From positions 24,892-88,891 of the forward strand of contig JBATVL010000074.1 of NCBI GenBank assembly GCA_049671745.1: DNA of 64,000 nt, given 5' to 3'. Both the position numbers and the translations under genes were made by a program. The notes under the pieces are model-generated. The model ran no database searches and had not been told where the DNA came from. It saw only the letters and a program-made list of their open reading frames with translations. The DNA is from SNAP01 sp049671745 (GTDB lineage Bacteria; Bacteroidota; Bacteroidia; Bacteroidales; Marinifilaceae). Positions within the stretch are counted from its first letter, which is position 1, and each line of letters begins with the position of its first letter. Positions 1 through 7,647 of the stretch are shown piece after piece.

Positions 1-886
1 ATATTTTATCTAAAGGTTTTGATGCTCAAACATTTGTTAATGGAATAGGAAAGCATCTAAGAAATCTTCTTGTTTGTAAAGATTCTATATCTATTATGCT
101 GTTACAGACAAGTGCGCAAGTAAAAGAGAAGTATATGACACAAGCAGAATTGTGTTCTCAAGAATTTCTATATGACGCTTTGGATCTAGTAGATGAGTGT
201 GATCAACATTATAGGAATGCTACAGATAAACGTCTACTTGTTGAGATTGCTCTCATGCGTTTAGCTCAGATAGAGGAGTTTAAAAAAAAAAGCGTAGCAG
301 AAGACGCTTCAGTATAGAGTTATTAAAGATAGAGGGAAGTAAATCTATTCTTGCAGGAGAAAAGTCTAAACTTACCTCTACAACTACTAAGGTAGAGATA
401 AAAAAGGCTACGGTAATGCACACTACATCGGTGAGTAGACCTCGTACGATCTCAATCAGTAGAGGATTAGCAACAACTAGAGAGGATAAAGCAAAATTAT
501 ATAGTAAAGATGTTGTTTATGGTTCTGCTACTTATGCTCAAGAAGATGTAGAAGCTGCACTTAAAGAAATCTCTACAAGAAAAGAAATAGGAGCAGCTTT
601 GAGAATGGCTTTAACAACTTACCCGCCAGAATTAACTTCAGATAAAATTATCTTACCTATAGAGAATACATATCAAGAAGATGCTTTAAAAAATATAAAA
701 GTATTTATTCAGAATCTTTTAAAGAAAGAATTAAAGAATAAAAATATTGAGTTAGTTACACGTGTGATAAAGGAGAAAGAAAGTGTGAAACTTTATATTA
801 CAGATAAAGATAAATTAGAGCGTTTGGTTGAGAAAAATCCATCTGTTATTAAGTTTATCCAAACCTTTGGACTAGAATTGAAGTAA
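1..886 (+). CDS. dnaX: DNA polymerase III subunit gamma/tau, 3' part, with -1 shift at an A10 tract
   Basis: This is the 3' portion of the clamp-loader subunit; the gene begins before the window. Frame 3 runs from the window edge to a stop at 315-317 and contains the conserved region ending RLLVEIALMRLAQIEEF, typical of the domain III end of gamma/tau. The remaining tau C-terminus, ending QTFGLELK, lies in the -1 frame and is open from the A tract at 282-291 to 886. Normal decoding gives a short gamma-like product ending KKKSVAEDASV. A one-base slip gives full tau. A single-base sequence error in the homopolymer is the alternative. The family call is firm; the decoding mechanism is inference. 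Confidence 0.88.
274..309 (+). promoter_or_regulatory. Putative slippage/frameshift signal in dnaX
   Basis: A run of ten A (282-291) is read TTT AAA AAA AAA AGC in the incoming frame. Immediately after it, AAGCGT (290-295) can pair with ACGCTT (304-309) across an 8-nt loop. An SD-like AGAGGAG (272-278) precedes it. E. coli dnaX uses A AAA AAG plus a hairpin, and Thermus dnaX uses an A9 tract for transcriptional slippage. The lack of a spacer between tract and hairpin fits transcriptional slippage better than ribosomal frameshifting. Confidence 0.6.
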
Positions 887-911
887 ACCCTATACAGAAA
901 AAAAAGAAGTT

Positions 912-1427
912 ATGAGATTAAATGAAAAAGTACAAGCAGTTTTAAATAAACAGATAAATGCAGAACTATGGTCTGCTTATTTATATCTTTCTATGTCATC
1001 ATATTTTGAATCAGAAGGTTTTGCTGGTTTTGCTAGTTGGATGAGAATTCAATATCAAGAAGAAACAGCACATGCTATGAAGATGTTTAATTATGTTCAT
1101 GAAAGAGGTGGGAGAGTTATTCTTGAACCAATTAGCGAGGTTGAGACTCAGTGGGATAGTTCTTTACATGCATTTGAAGAGACTTATAAACATGAATGTC
1201 TTGTGTCTGATTTAATTAATAATTGTATTGAGGTTGCAATGGCTGAAAAAGATCACGCATCTGTAAACTTCTTAAAATGGTTTATAGATGAGCAAGTTGA
1301 AGAAGAAGCAAATGTTTCAGCTATTCTTGATGAACTTATAATTGTAGGTGCAAAAGGCCATGCTCTTTTAATGATAAATAGAGAATTAGGAGCAAGAGTT
1401 TTTGTTGATCCAACATTAGTGAAATAA
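912..1427 (+). CDS. ftnA: Bacterial non-heme ferritin
   Basis: A 171-residue ferritin, normal length for FtnA, that oxidises Fe(II) and stores it as a mineral in a 24-subunit cage. The ferroxidase ligands are visible: Glu18 in NAELWSAYLYL, and Glu51 with His54 in QEETAH; more acidic residues lie in the later helices (AEKDHAS, DEQVEEE). No heme-binding Met motif of bacterioferritin is evident. It starts 25 nt after dnaX, so it may be read through from it, and it is closed by a strong hairpin terminator at 1447-1484. It fits with the other oxidative-stress genes in the window. Confidence 0.95.
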   Translation: MRLNEKVQAVLNKQINAELWSAYLYLSMSSYFESEGFAGFASWMRIQYQEETAHAMKMFNYVHERGGRVILEPISEVETQWDSSLHAFEETYKHECLVSDLINNCIEVAMAEKDHASVNFLKWFIDEQVEEEANVSAILDELIIVGAKGHALLMINRELGARVFVDPTLVK

Positions 1428-1446
1428 TTTATTTCAAAAAAATATA

Positions 1447-1484
1447 AAATAAGCCAAGTTGTATAACTTGGCTTATTTTGTTTT
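1447..1484 (+). terminator. Rho-independent terminator after ferritin
   Basis: A near-perfect inverted repeat, AATAAGCCAAGTT / AACTTGGCTTATT, with a GTAT loop is followed by TTTTG TTTT. It is nearly symmetrical, so it may also serve the convergent aldehyde dehydrogenase gene. Confidence 0.85.
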
Positions 1485-1496
1485 AATATTTTATGC

Positions 1497-2867
1497 CTAA
1501 ATAAGTTTCTTTAAGATAGATAATTTCTTTTTGTTATATGGAAAGTATTTGAGTGAGGTTTCAAATAAGAAACTCTTGTGTACTATGCTTTTTAGGTTAG
1601 AGAATTCGTTAAATCCATGTATTCCATGGTATCTACCTATTCCACTTTCTCCTACTCCTCCAAAGGGTAGTTTATTATTAGATAGTTGCATTATTGCATC
1701 ATTAATACAACCTCCTCCAAAAGAAACTTCATTTAATATTTTGTCTATAATTATTTTGTTTTTCGAGAAGATATATAAGGATAAAGCTTTATCTTTTTTC
1801 TTAACCTCTTTGATCGCGTCGTTTATGTTTTCGTATGTTATTACAGGAAGAATAGGTCCAAAAATCTCATCTTGCATTATCTTGTCTTTCCAATCAATAT
1901 TATGAAGTATGGTGGGGGAAATAAAAAGATTATCTTTATTTGTTTTACCTCCTACAAATATTTTATTTCTATCGATTATATTATCGATTCTATCGAAGTG
2001 TCTTTCATTGATTATTCTTGTATAGTTCTCACTTATGTCTGAATCTGATTTATAATATTTCTCTATATTGTTTTTAAGTTCTTCAAGAAATTCTTTTTCT
2101 ATCATTTTATCAATAATAACGTAATCGGGTGCTATACATGTCTGACCTGCATTTAAAAATTTAGCCCATACAAGTCTTTGTGCACTCATCTTAATATCGC
2201 ATGAAGCATCTATAAATACTGGTGATTTTCCTCCTAGTTCAAGAGTTATAGGACATAAGTTATTTGCTGCTGCTATGGCTATTATTTTTCCTACTTTTCC
2301 ATTTCCAGTATAGAATATCTTATCGAATTTGAGATTTATTAACTCTGTTGTTTCTTTTACTCCTCCTTCAACAACATATAAGAATTCTTTAGGAAATTCA
2401 GAATTTATAAGTTCGGCCATTAATGCTGATGTCCTAGGAGATATTTCACTTGGTTTAAGAATTGCAGTATTCCCAGCTGTTATAGCTGCAATTACGGGTA
2501 ATAGAGAAAGATGATAAGGGTAATTCCATGCTGAAATAACAAGTGTACAGCCAAGAGGCTCTGGCATTACATATGACTTAGCAGGTAGATTAGGTATGTC
2601 TGTTCTAAATTTTCTTTTCTTTGTCCATTTTTTTATCTTCTTTATACTGTAGTTTATTTCGGATTCTATAGGTGCTAATTCTGTTAAAATACATTCAAAT
2701 TCCGATTTTCCTAAGTCTTCATAAATAGCTTTAAATAATCTATCTTCATTATTTTTTAGAACAGTTTTCAGATGTTTTAGTTGTTCTATTCTAAAACTTA
2801 TATCTTTGGTACTGTTCGTATCAAAAAAGTCTTTTTGTGATTGTAATATATTATTATATTTCATCAT
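1497..2867 (-). CDS. NAD(P)-dependent aldehyde dehydrogenase (class 3/fatty aldehyde type)
   Basis: A 456-residue cytosolic ALDH that oxidises aldehydes to carboxylates. It shows the catalytic Cys244 in NAGQTCIAPDYV, the general-base Glu210 in LELGGKSP, the cofactor-binding ISAWNYPYHL and LKPSE, and the late INDAIMQ / LPFGGVGESGIGRYHG signatures. The short length and NYPYHL motif match the class 3 (ALDH3/YwdH) group rather than the longer class 1/2 enzymes. It is a single gene, convergent with ferritin and divergent from the metallophosphoesterase (about 60 nt between starts). The two leading Met codons leave the start uncertain by one residue. Substrate is not deducible. Confidence 0.92.
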   Translation of the reverse strand: MMKYNNILQSQKDFFDTNSTKDISFRIEQLKHLKTVLKNNEDRLFKAIYEDLGKSEFECILTELAPIESEINYSIKKIKKWTKKRKFRTDIPNLPAKSYVMPEPLGCTLVISAWNYPYHLSLLPVIAAITAGNTAILKPSEISPRTSALMAELINSEFPKEFLYVVEGGVKETTELINLKFDKIFYTGNGKVGKIIAIAAANNLCPITLELGGKSPVFIDASCDIKMSAQRLVWAKFLNAGQTCIAPDYVIIDKMIEKEFLEELKNNIEKYYKSDSDISENYTRIINERHFDRIDNIIDRNKIFVGGKTNKDNLFISPTILHNIDWKDKIMQDEIFGPILPVITYENINDAIKEVKKKDKALSLYIFSKNKIIIDKILNEVSFGGGCINDAIMQLSNNKLPFGGVGESGIGRYHGIHGFNEFSNLKSIVHKSFLFETSLKYFPYNKKKLSILKKLI

Positions 2868-2926
2868 TATAATATTGATTTTAAGGATTATGGCTACTAA
2901 ACAAATTTATTAAAAATTAGATACTT

Positions 2927-4102
2927 ATGAAAAAACATATTAAATTTTCACTGCTGCTTGTTGCAATGCTGGTTGTTGCTGTTTCTTTATATTTTACCTG
3001 TAACTGTTCGCAAACTTGTAAAACAGAGTTAGAAACAAATGTAAATAGACATGTTGATGGTCCCTTTATTCTTAGAAATGTAAATGGTGAAATGGAGTAT
3101 ATTACAAGCATAACAGATAAAGATTCTATTTCTGTGGAACGTACACTTATAGATAGATCTAAGCAATTTCTTTGCAAAGTAGATAATGAAAATAATGATT
3201 CTTTCTCTGTTAATTTTATGGATACTCTTAGAGTCCACCCTATAAGGTACGCAAAGGCAGAGAAAATGTTTGTAATGTCTGATCTGCATGGGAGTTTTAA
3301 TGCTATGTCTTCACTTCTTATAAATAATGGAGTAATAGATAAAGATTTTAATTGGACTTTCGGAAATGGACATTTAGTAATGATTGGAGACATTACAGAT
3401 AGAGGTATTAATACTATCCCATGTTTATGGTTGTTTTATCATTTAGAAGAACAGGTGAAGAATCAATTACATTATTTATTTGGAAATCATGAGTTGATGA
3501 CTATATACGGTAGAGGTTCATATCTTAATGAAAAGACACAAAAGGCAATTGTAAAAATAACTGGAGAAGATACAGTAAATAAGGCAGTAAAATCTTTATT
3601 TTCAGATAAATCGGAATTAGGATCTTGGATTAGAAAGAGGAATACTATAGAAATCATCGGTGATATCTTGTTTGTACATGCTGGTATAAGCAATGAATTA
3701 GTTAATTCTAAATTAAGTATAGAACAAATAAATAAAGTAGTTAGAAAATATGCAGATGTGAGCTCAAGAGATATTCCCAAAACAGATACTATAGCTAATA
3801 TGCTTTTTGGAAGAAATGGGCCTATATGGTATAGAGGTCTGGTTATGGATTATAAAGATTATTATAAGAAGATGACACAAGAAGATTTTTCAAAAGTGCT
3901 AGAGCACTTTGGAGTTAAGAGAATATTTATAGGTCATACAGAAGTTGATAATATTTCTAGTGATTATAAGGGAGGATTATTACGTATAAATGTTTCTCAA
4001 CCATGGGAAAAGGATTCTGATAAAGCTCAAGCACTTCTTATTGATGGAGATAATTACTCTAGAGTAAATGGGAAAGGAACTATACTGAAAAATATTAATT
4101 AA
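2927..4102 (+). CDS. Exported or membrane-anchored calcineurin-like metallophosphoesterase
   Basis: A 391-residue protein with a hydrophobic N-terminus (residues 7-23) and then a calcineurin-like phosphoesterase domain. Metal-binding motifs occur in order: SDLHGSF (Asp119/His121), GDITDRG (154-160), GNHE (186-189), HAGIS (about 252) and GHTEVD (about 339). This is the PPP-type layout of serine/threonine phosphatases and diadenosine tetraphosphatases. The cysteines just after the hydrophobic segment (CNCSQTC) are not a clean lipobox, so an N-terminal anchor or cleaved signal is likely. It probably hydrolyses phosphoesters outside the cytoplasm; the substrate is unknown. Confidence 0.88.
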   Translation: MKKHIKFSLLLVAMLVVAVSLYFTCNCSQTCKTELETNVNRHVDGPFILRNVNGEMEYITSITDKDSISVERTLIDRSKQFLCKVDNENNDSFSVNFMDTLRVHPIRYAKAEKMFVMSDLHGSFNAMSSLLINNGVIDKDFNWTFGNGHLVMIGDITDRGINTIPCLWLFYHLEEQVKNQLHYLFGNHELMTIYGRGSYLNEKTQKAIVKITGEDTVNKAVKSLFSDKSELGSWIRKRNTIEIIGDILFVHAGISNELVNSKLSIEQINKVVRKYADVSSRDIPKTDTIANMLFGRNGPIWYRGLVMDYKDYYKKMTQEDFSKVLEHFGVKRIFIGHTEVDNISSDYKGGLLRINVSQPWEKDSDKAQALLIDGDNYSRVNGKGTILKNIN

Positions 4103-4124
4103 TATTTGAACTTCAGCAATATAG

Positions 4125-4159
4125 AGGCCTCATTAAACATTGTTTTATGGGGCTACTTT
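4125..4159 (+). terminator. Probable terminator after the metallophosphoesterase
   Basis: GGCCTCATTAAAC pairs with GTTTTATGGGGC (one G-T wobble, one T-T mismatch) around an ATT loop and is followed by TACTTTT. It lies between two convergent genes. Confidence 0.5.
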
Positions 4160-4174
4160 TAAAAAATATGATAT

Positions 4175-4873
4175 TTATTTGTCTTTAATACATCGAATAG
4201 ATAAGCCGTATCTTTTATTTTGTCTAGTTCTACTGATTCCGGGATGTATATGTGAGAATTCTCTGGACCAAACATTTGTACTACTAGATTCACTTGATGT
4301 CCAAAGGAAAGAAGAATTTCCTGCTTTTTTAAAAAAAGAATCATTTATAATTCCTGCTGGAAATATATTTAATCCGTAGTAATTAGTACCATTGTTATTG
4401 GTCCACATATTTATGCTTCTAGATTTTATACTTATATTTTCAGACCCTCTAAAGTTTATATTATTTGTTTGTTCTTTAAGAATCCCAATATAAATCTCAA
4501 GTTCTTTCCATTCCTCATCGCTTGGTATATGCCAGCCTTTAGGTACAGATTGTATTGCAGCTTTATAATTATATAAAACACCATAGTTTTTATAATTATC
4601 GCTGTTTTGTGCTTCTTTTATATTAACTCCATTATACATATACACATAATATCTAGCTTCACTAATAGATGATTGATGTTTTTTATTTATTTCTGGAAGA
4701 TATGCTAGATTCTCACTCATCCATATTTGTTTACCAATAATAATACTCTTATAAGTTTTTCCATCTTTGTCTATACATATGTTTTGATTTATTGGTTTTA
4801 AGTTGTTTTTCTCATCAGAACAGGACGCTAGCAGAATAATTAAGCCAAATATAATTTGAATATATTTTTCCAT
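4175..4873 (-). CDS. FISUMP-domain lipoprotein
   Basis: A 232-residue lipoprotein. The signal peptide ends in the lipobox LLASC (Cys at about residue 18). Nearly the whole mature part is a FISUMP domain (Fibrobacter succinogenes major paralogous domain). Its hallmarks are visible: DGKTYKSIIIGKQIWMSENL, GVLYNYKAA, GWHIPSDEEW, LWTSSES and YGLSIRCIKD. The domain occurs in surface proteins of Bacteroidota and Fibrobacteres and its function is unknown. The same domain ends the two large lipoproteins at 11137 and 15013. This is the only copy here without FN3-like repeats and the only one on the minus strand. Confidence 0.85.
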   Translation of the reverse strand: MEKYIQIIFGLIILLASCSDEKNNLKPINQNICIDKDGKTYKSIIIGKQIWMSENLAYLPEINKKHQSSISEARYYVYMYNGVNIKEAQNSDNYKNYGVLYNYKAAIQSVPKGWHIPSDEEWKELEIYIGILKEQTNNINFRGSENISIKSRSINMWTNNNGTNYYGLNIFPAGIINDSFFKKAGNSSFLWTSSESSSTNVWSREFSHIHPGISRTRQNKRYGLSIRCIKDK

Positions 4874-5256
4874 AATTGATGTCTATTACTTAAATAATAC
4901 GAGAAATATTTTTATATTAGTTGTGTTATGTTTTTCTTGTTTATATCTTTATTATGTTTCATAATACGTTTACATTGAGCTATAATAATAGAATGTTTTT
5001 ATTATTATCATTTGTATGTTTACCTATAATTATACAGTTTTATTAAAGGAAAAGTTTAGAGATTGACTTGAAAAAATATAAAATATTAGATTATGCATTA
5101 TTGTTTATGCTACTGTATGTCTTGTACTGTGGTCTTATTAAACTAAATCTGTCATTATTATTGAGTAGTATATTTACATATTTGTATAATATTGCAATGT
5201 TTTATGTGATTTTCTGTATATTTAAGTTCATTTATTAATAACAAAATAAGATTTAG
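4874..5256. other. AT-rich intergenic region, mostly featureless
   Basis: This 383-nt stretch separates the divergent FISUMP and thioredoxin-like genes. The left part is very AT-rich with no evident box pair. The right part holds the short hydrophobic reading frame listed separately (5068-5238). No RNA gene or strong hairpin was seen. Confidence 0.5.
5068..5238 (+). CDS. Possible small membrane protein, TTG start
   Basis: A 56-codon frame starting at TTG (5068); the first in-frame ATG is at 5107. It encodes a basic start (KKYKILDY) followed by two hydrophobic stretches (ALLFMLLYVLYCGL and FTYLYNIAMFYVIFCIFKF). It ends 18 nt before the thioredoxin-like gene. Supporting points are the membrane-like composition and the position. 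Against it are the non-ATG start and the fact that AT-rich DNA readily gives hydrophobic frames. No family recognised. Confidence 0.25.
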   Translation: MKKYKILDYALLFMLLYVLYCGLIKLNLSLLLSSIFTYLYNIAMFYVIFCIFKFIY

Positions 5257-5757
5257 ATGAGTAAATTTAAAAATATTATTATTATAATTTTCTTGTTTGT
5301 GGGGATGAATTCCTTTGCACAAGGAGGTAGAAAAGGAACCGAGGCTTATAATTGGAAAGCAAAAGATATCAACGGTAAAGTACACAGTTTAAATGATTTT
5401 AAGGGGCAGTATATCATGCTTGATATTTGGGCTACATGGTGTGGTCCTTGTAGAAATGAAATCCCGTATTTTACAAAGATAGTGAAGAAATATAAAGATA
5501 ATAATATTAAGTTTATTAGTATCTCAATAGATTCTAATTCTATTAAGTGGAAATCTTTTCTTAAAAAAGAAGCTGATGTTGGTTCTTTGCAATTAATTGA
5601 TGTTAGAGCTAAAGATTCTCCAGCAGTTAAAGCTTTTGGAATTAATGGTATTCCTCGTTTTGTCATTATTGACCCTAATGGAAAGATTCTTGAGTGGAAT
5701 TCACTTAGACCATCAGATCCTGCTTTGGAGAAAATGTTGACTAAACTATTAAAATAA
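5257..5757 (+). CDS. Periplasmic thioredoxin-like (TlpA/ResA-type) oxidoreductase
   Basis: A 166-residue exported protein. The signal peptide MSKFKNIIIIIFLFVGMNSFA is followed by an AhpC/TSA-Redoxin fold domain with the active site WCGPC (61-65) after YIMLDIWAT and the cis-proline loop NGIPRFVIID. It is a reductant or oxidoreductase of the cell envelope, as in TlpA, ResA or the C-terminal domains of Bacteroidota TlpA-like proteins. It may receive electrons from DsbD (41947). A strong terminator at 5762-5796 makes it a single transcription unit or the last gene of one. Confidence 0.9.
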   Translation: MSKFKNIIIIIFLFVGMNSFAQGGRKGTEAYNWKAKDINGKVHSLNDFKGQYIMLDIWATWCGPCRNEIPYFTKIVKKYKDNNIKFISISIDSNSIKWKSFLKKEADVGSLQLIDVRAKDSPAVKAFGINGIPRFVIIDPNGKILEWNSLRPSDPALEKMLTKLLK

Positions 5758-5761
5758 AATA

Positions 5762-5796
5762 AAAGAGATTGTAATTTAATTACAATCTCTTTTTTT
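5762..5796 (+). terminator. Rho-independent terminator
   Basis: AAAGAGATTGTAATT / AATTACAATCTCTTT forms a perfect stem with a very short loop and is followed by eight T. It closes the thioredoxin-like gene. Confidence 0.9.
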
Positions 5797-5941
5797 TAAT
5801 AAAATCCATCTTGTTGTACATTACTTTACATACCATAATTGTAAAATTGGACATAATAATATTGATTTAATGCAATAATGAGTGATAAATTTACTTGTTT
5901 GAGAAAATACAAAGAAGTATAATTTTATTTGTTTATATATA

Positions 5942-6339
5942 ATGTTTAATAATCATTACAAATTTAAATACCTTGTTATAGTCCTTACCATAATAGCAGG
6001 TTATCTTTTTTTGTATATTAACTCATATTCTCTTAATGGACATGCCGTACGTGTTTTTAAAAAAAAATTACTGGTATCGCTTGTCCATCTTGTGGATCAA
6101 CAAGAGCTACTGTTTTGTTAATACACGGACATTTTATAGATTCTATTTATATGAATCCCTTGGTTCTTATTATTAATGTCATTATTGTTATTAGTCTTTT
6201 CTGGATGTTAATGAATGTTTTTGAATTAAAAGATACTTTCTTGCCATTTATGAAAAGGACATGGCCTACTTATCTGAAAATATTTATATTAACTTTTGTG
6301 TTTATGAATTGGCTATGGAATATTTATAAGGGATTATAA
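5942..6339 (+). CDS. DUF2752-type membrane protein, interrupted by a -1 shift at an A9 tract
   Basis: Two pieces together look like one DUF2752 protein. The first frame (ATG 5942) encodes MFNNHYKFKY, a transmembrane segment and NGHAVRVFKKK, then leaves the conserved path at the A9 tract 6059-6067 and stops at about 6115. In the -1 frame the tract is followed by ITGIACPSCGSTRATVLL, the family's C-P-x-C-G-x-T-R-A signature, and two further hydrophobic segments to 6339. A single extra A in the mRNA, a single-base sequence error or a real frameshift mutation would each explain this. The function of DUF2752 is unknown. Confidence 0.7.
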
Positions 6340-6499
6340 TAAGAGTGAATATATCTTCTTTTTATATACAAGCTACTCATGTTTGTTTATAATACTAATA
6401 CATACTTTCTTCTTAAATAATAAAAGAGTGTTTAGTGTTCTAACATATTTTTGGTAATATTGTGTTTCATTTTAAAAACGATATTTACAATTTATTATT

Positions 6500-6877
6500 A
6501 TGGGGAAATTATTTGCATTAGGGCTTAGTCTCTTATGTTTATTATCATCTTGCTCTAAGGAAGAAAAAGAAGAAATTGAGAAAACGGTATTAAAGGCTTC
6601 TGCTTTATCAGTACCTCTTAATCATGCAGTATTTAAAGAAAAGATTATTATTTTAAAATGGATAAAAAATATCGATAAAACTGTAAAGTATGATGTTTTT
6701 CTTGGAACAAGGGAAGATTTAACGCACGCTAATAAAATTACTAGTGATATATTGGATAATAGATTGCAAGTGAAAGATTTAAAAGAGAATTATACTTATT
6801 ATTGGAGAGTTGATTCAAAGAATTTATCTGAAGAAGTTGCTTCTAGTTCTGTGTTTACATTTTCAGTTAAGAATTAA
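6500..6877 (+). CDS. Short lipoprotein with a single FN3-like domain
   Basis: A 125-residue lipoprotein with lipobox LLSSC followed by a charged linker. Its single beta-sandwich repeat ends YTYYWRVDSKNLSEEVASSSVFTFSV. The YYWRV...F.FSV pattern is the same as in each of the four repeats of the large lipoproteins at 11137 and 15013. It therefore looks like a minimal or truncated member of that family: the N-terminal signal plus one module, with no FISUMP domain. Function unknown, probably surface-exposed or periplasmic. Confidence 0.75.
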   Translation: MGKLFALGLSLLCLLSSCSKEEKEEIEKTVLKASALSVPLNHAVFKEKIIILKWIKNIDKTVKYDVFLGTREDLTHANKITSDILDNRLQVKDLKENYTYYWRVDSKNLSEEVASSSVFTFSVKN

Positions 6878-6932
6878 CTTATTATAAAATGATTGATTTG
6901 ATAAAAGATTATATTGAATTAACTCTTTTTCA

Positions 6933-6940
6933 TATATTTG
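6933..6940 (+). promoter_or_regulatory. Possible Bacteroidota -7 box before the pentapeptide-type gene
   Basis: TATATTTG matches the TAnnTTTG consensus and lies 22 nt before the ATG at 6963. A TTG at 6914-6916 is slightly too close for an ideal -33 element. Confidence 0.35.
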
Positions 6941-6962
6941 TTTATAACTAATTTTCTAAAGT

Positions 6963-7538
6963 ATGTCAGAAATAATACATGAAAATAAAATTTTTAAGGA
7001 TATTGATTATTTTGAAAAAACGGTTACTGATAGAGAGTTTATAGAGTGTACCTTTATTAATTGTAATTTATCATCTTCTGATTTCTCTCGTACCGATTTT
7101 GTTGAATGTAGATTTGAAAATTGCAATCTTTCAATGATGAAGTTAGATGAGGTTGTTCTTAATGATGTTAAATTTGTAGATTGCAAGATGCATGGTATTG
7201 ATTTTAGTGTTTCTAACGAATATATATTTACAGTAGATTTTGTACGTTGCCATATAGATTATTCTTCCTTTTTTAGGCGCAAAATGCCAAAAACTGTATT
7301 TAATGATTGTAGTTTGAAGGATGTTGATTTTTTTGAAACGATTCTTGCTGAATCTAAGTTTCTTAAATGTGATTTCTTAAGAGCTCAGTTTTCTCATACT
7401 AATTTAGAGAAATGTGATTTTACTTCTGCATATGATTATTCGATTGACCCTGCTGATAATAAGTTGAAGAAAGCTAGATTCTCTATAAATGAGATAATGG
7501 GTTTATTAGGTCAACATGGGATAATTATAGAATCGTAG
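6963..7538 (+). CDS. Pentapeptide-repeat-like protein
   Basis: A 191-residue cytosolic protein with repeated five-residue turns of the A(D/N)LXX type, here Phe/Cys-rich: CTFINCNLSSSDFSRTDF, CRFENCNLSMMKL, VKFVDCKMHGIDF, CSLKDVDFFETILAESKFLKCDFLRAQF and TNLEKCDF. Such repeats form a right-handed quadrilateral beta-helix. Length and pattern resemble the stand-alone YjbI/Qnr-like group. Qnr-type members mimic DNA and bind gyrase, but nothing here shows that this one does. Cys at the central position recurs often. It lies between a lipoprotein gene and trxB. Confidence 0.85.
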   Translation: MSEIIHENKIFKDIDYFEKTVTDREFIECTFINCNLSSSDFSRTDFVECRFENCNLSMMKLDEVVLNDVKFVDCKMHGIDFSVSNEYIFTVDFVRCHIDYSSFFRRKMPKTVFNDCSLKDVDFFETILAESKFLKCDFLRAQFSHTNLEKCDFTSAYDYSIDPADNKLKKARFSINEIMGLLGQHGIIIES

Positions 7539-7576
7539 TTTTTAACATTATTTATAGCTTATTAAGTTTTATAAAA

Positions 7577-7607
7577 TTGTAGTCGTGAGCGATATTTATT
7601 AGATTTG
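7577..7607 (+). promoter_or_regulatory. Promoter of trxB (Bacteroidota type)
   Basis: TTG at 7577-7579 and TAGATTTG at 7600-7607 are separated by 20 nt, matching TTTG-N(19-20)-TAnnTTTG. The start codon of trxB follows at 7648, leaving a leader of about 35 nt. Confidence 0.6.
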
Positions 7608-7647
7608 CAATACCTACAATGCTAAAACTAAAAAACAAGATACAACT

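Noticed and set aside
2917..3393. 158-codon minus-strand frame over the metallophosphoesterase
   Set aside because: It lies wholly inside a gene with clear catalytic motifs on the other strand and has no recognisable domain.
6963..7538. Qnr-type quinolone-resistance protein
   Set aside because: It has pentapeptide-like repeats but no feature specific to Qnr; the generic family call is all the sequence supports.
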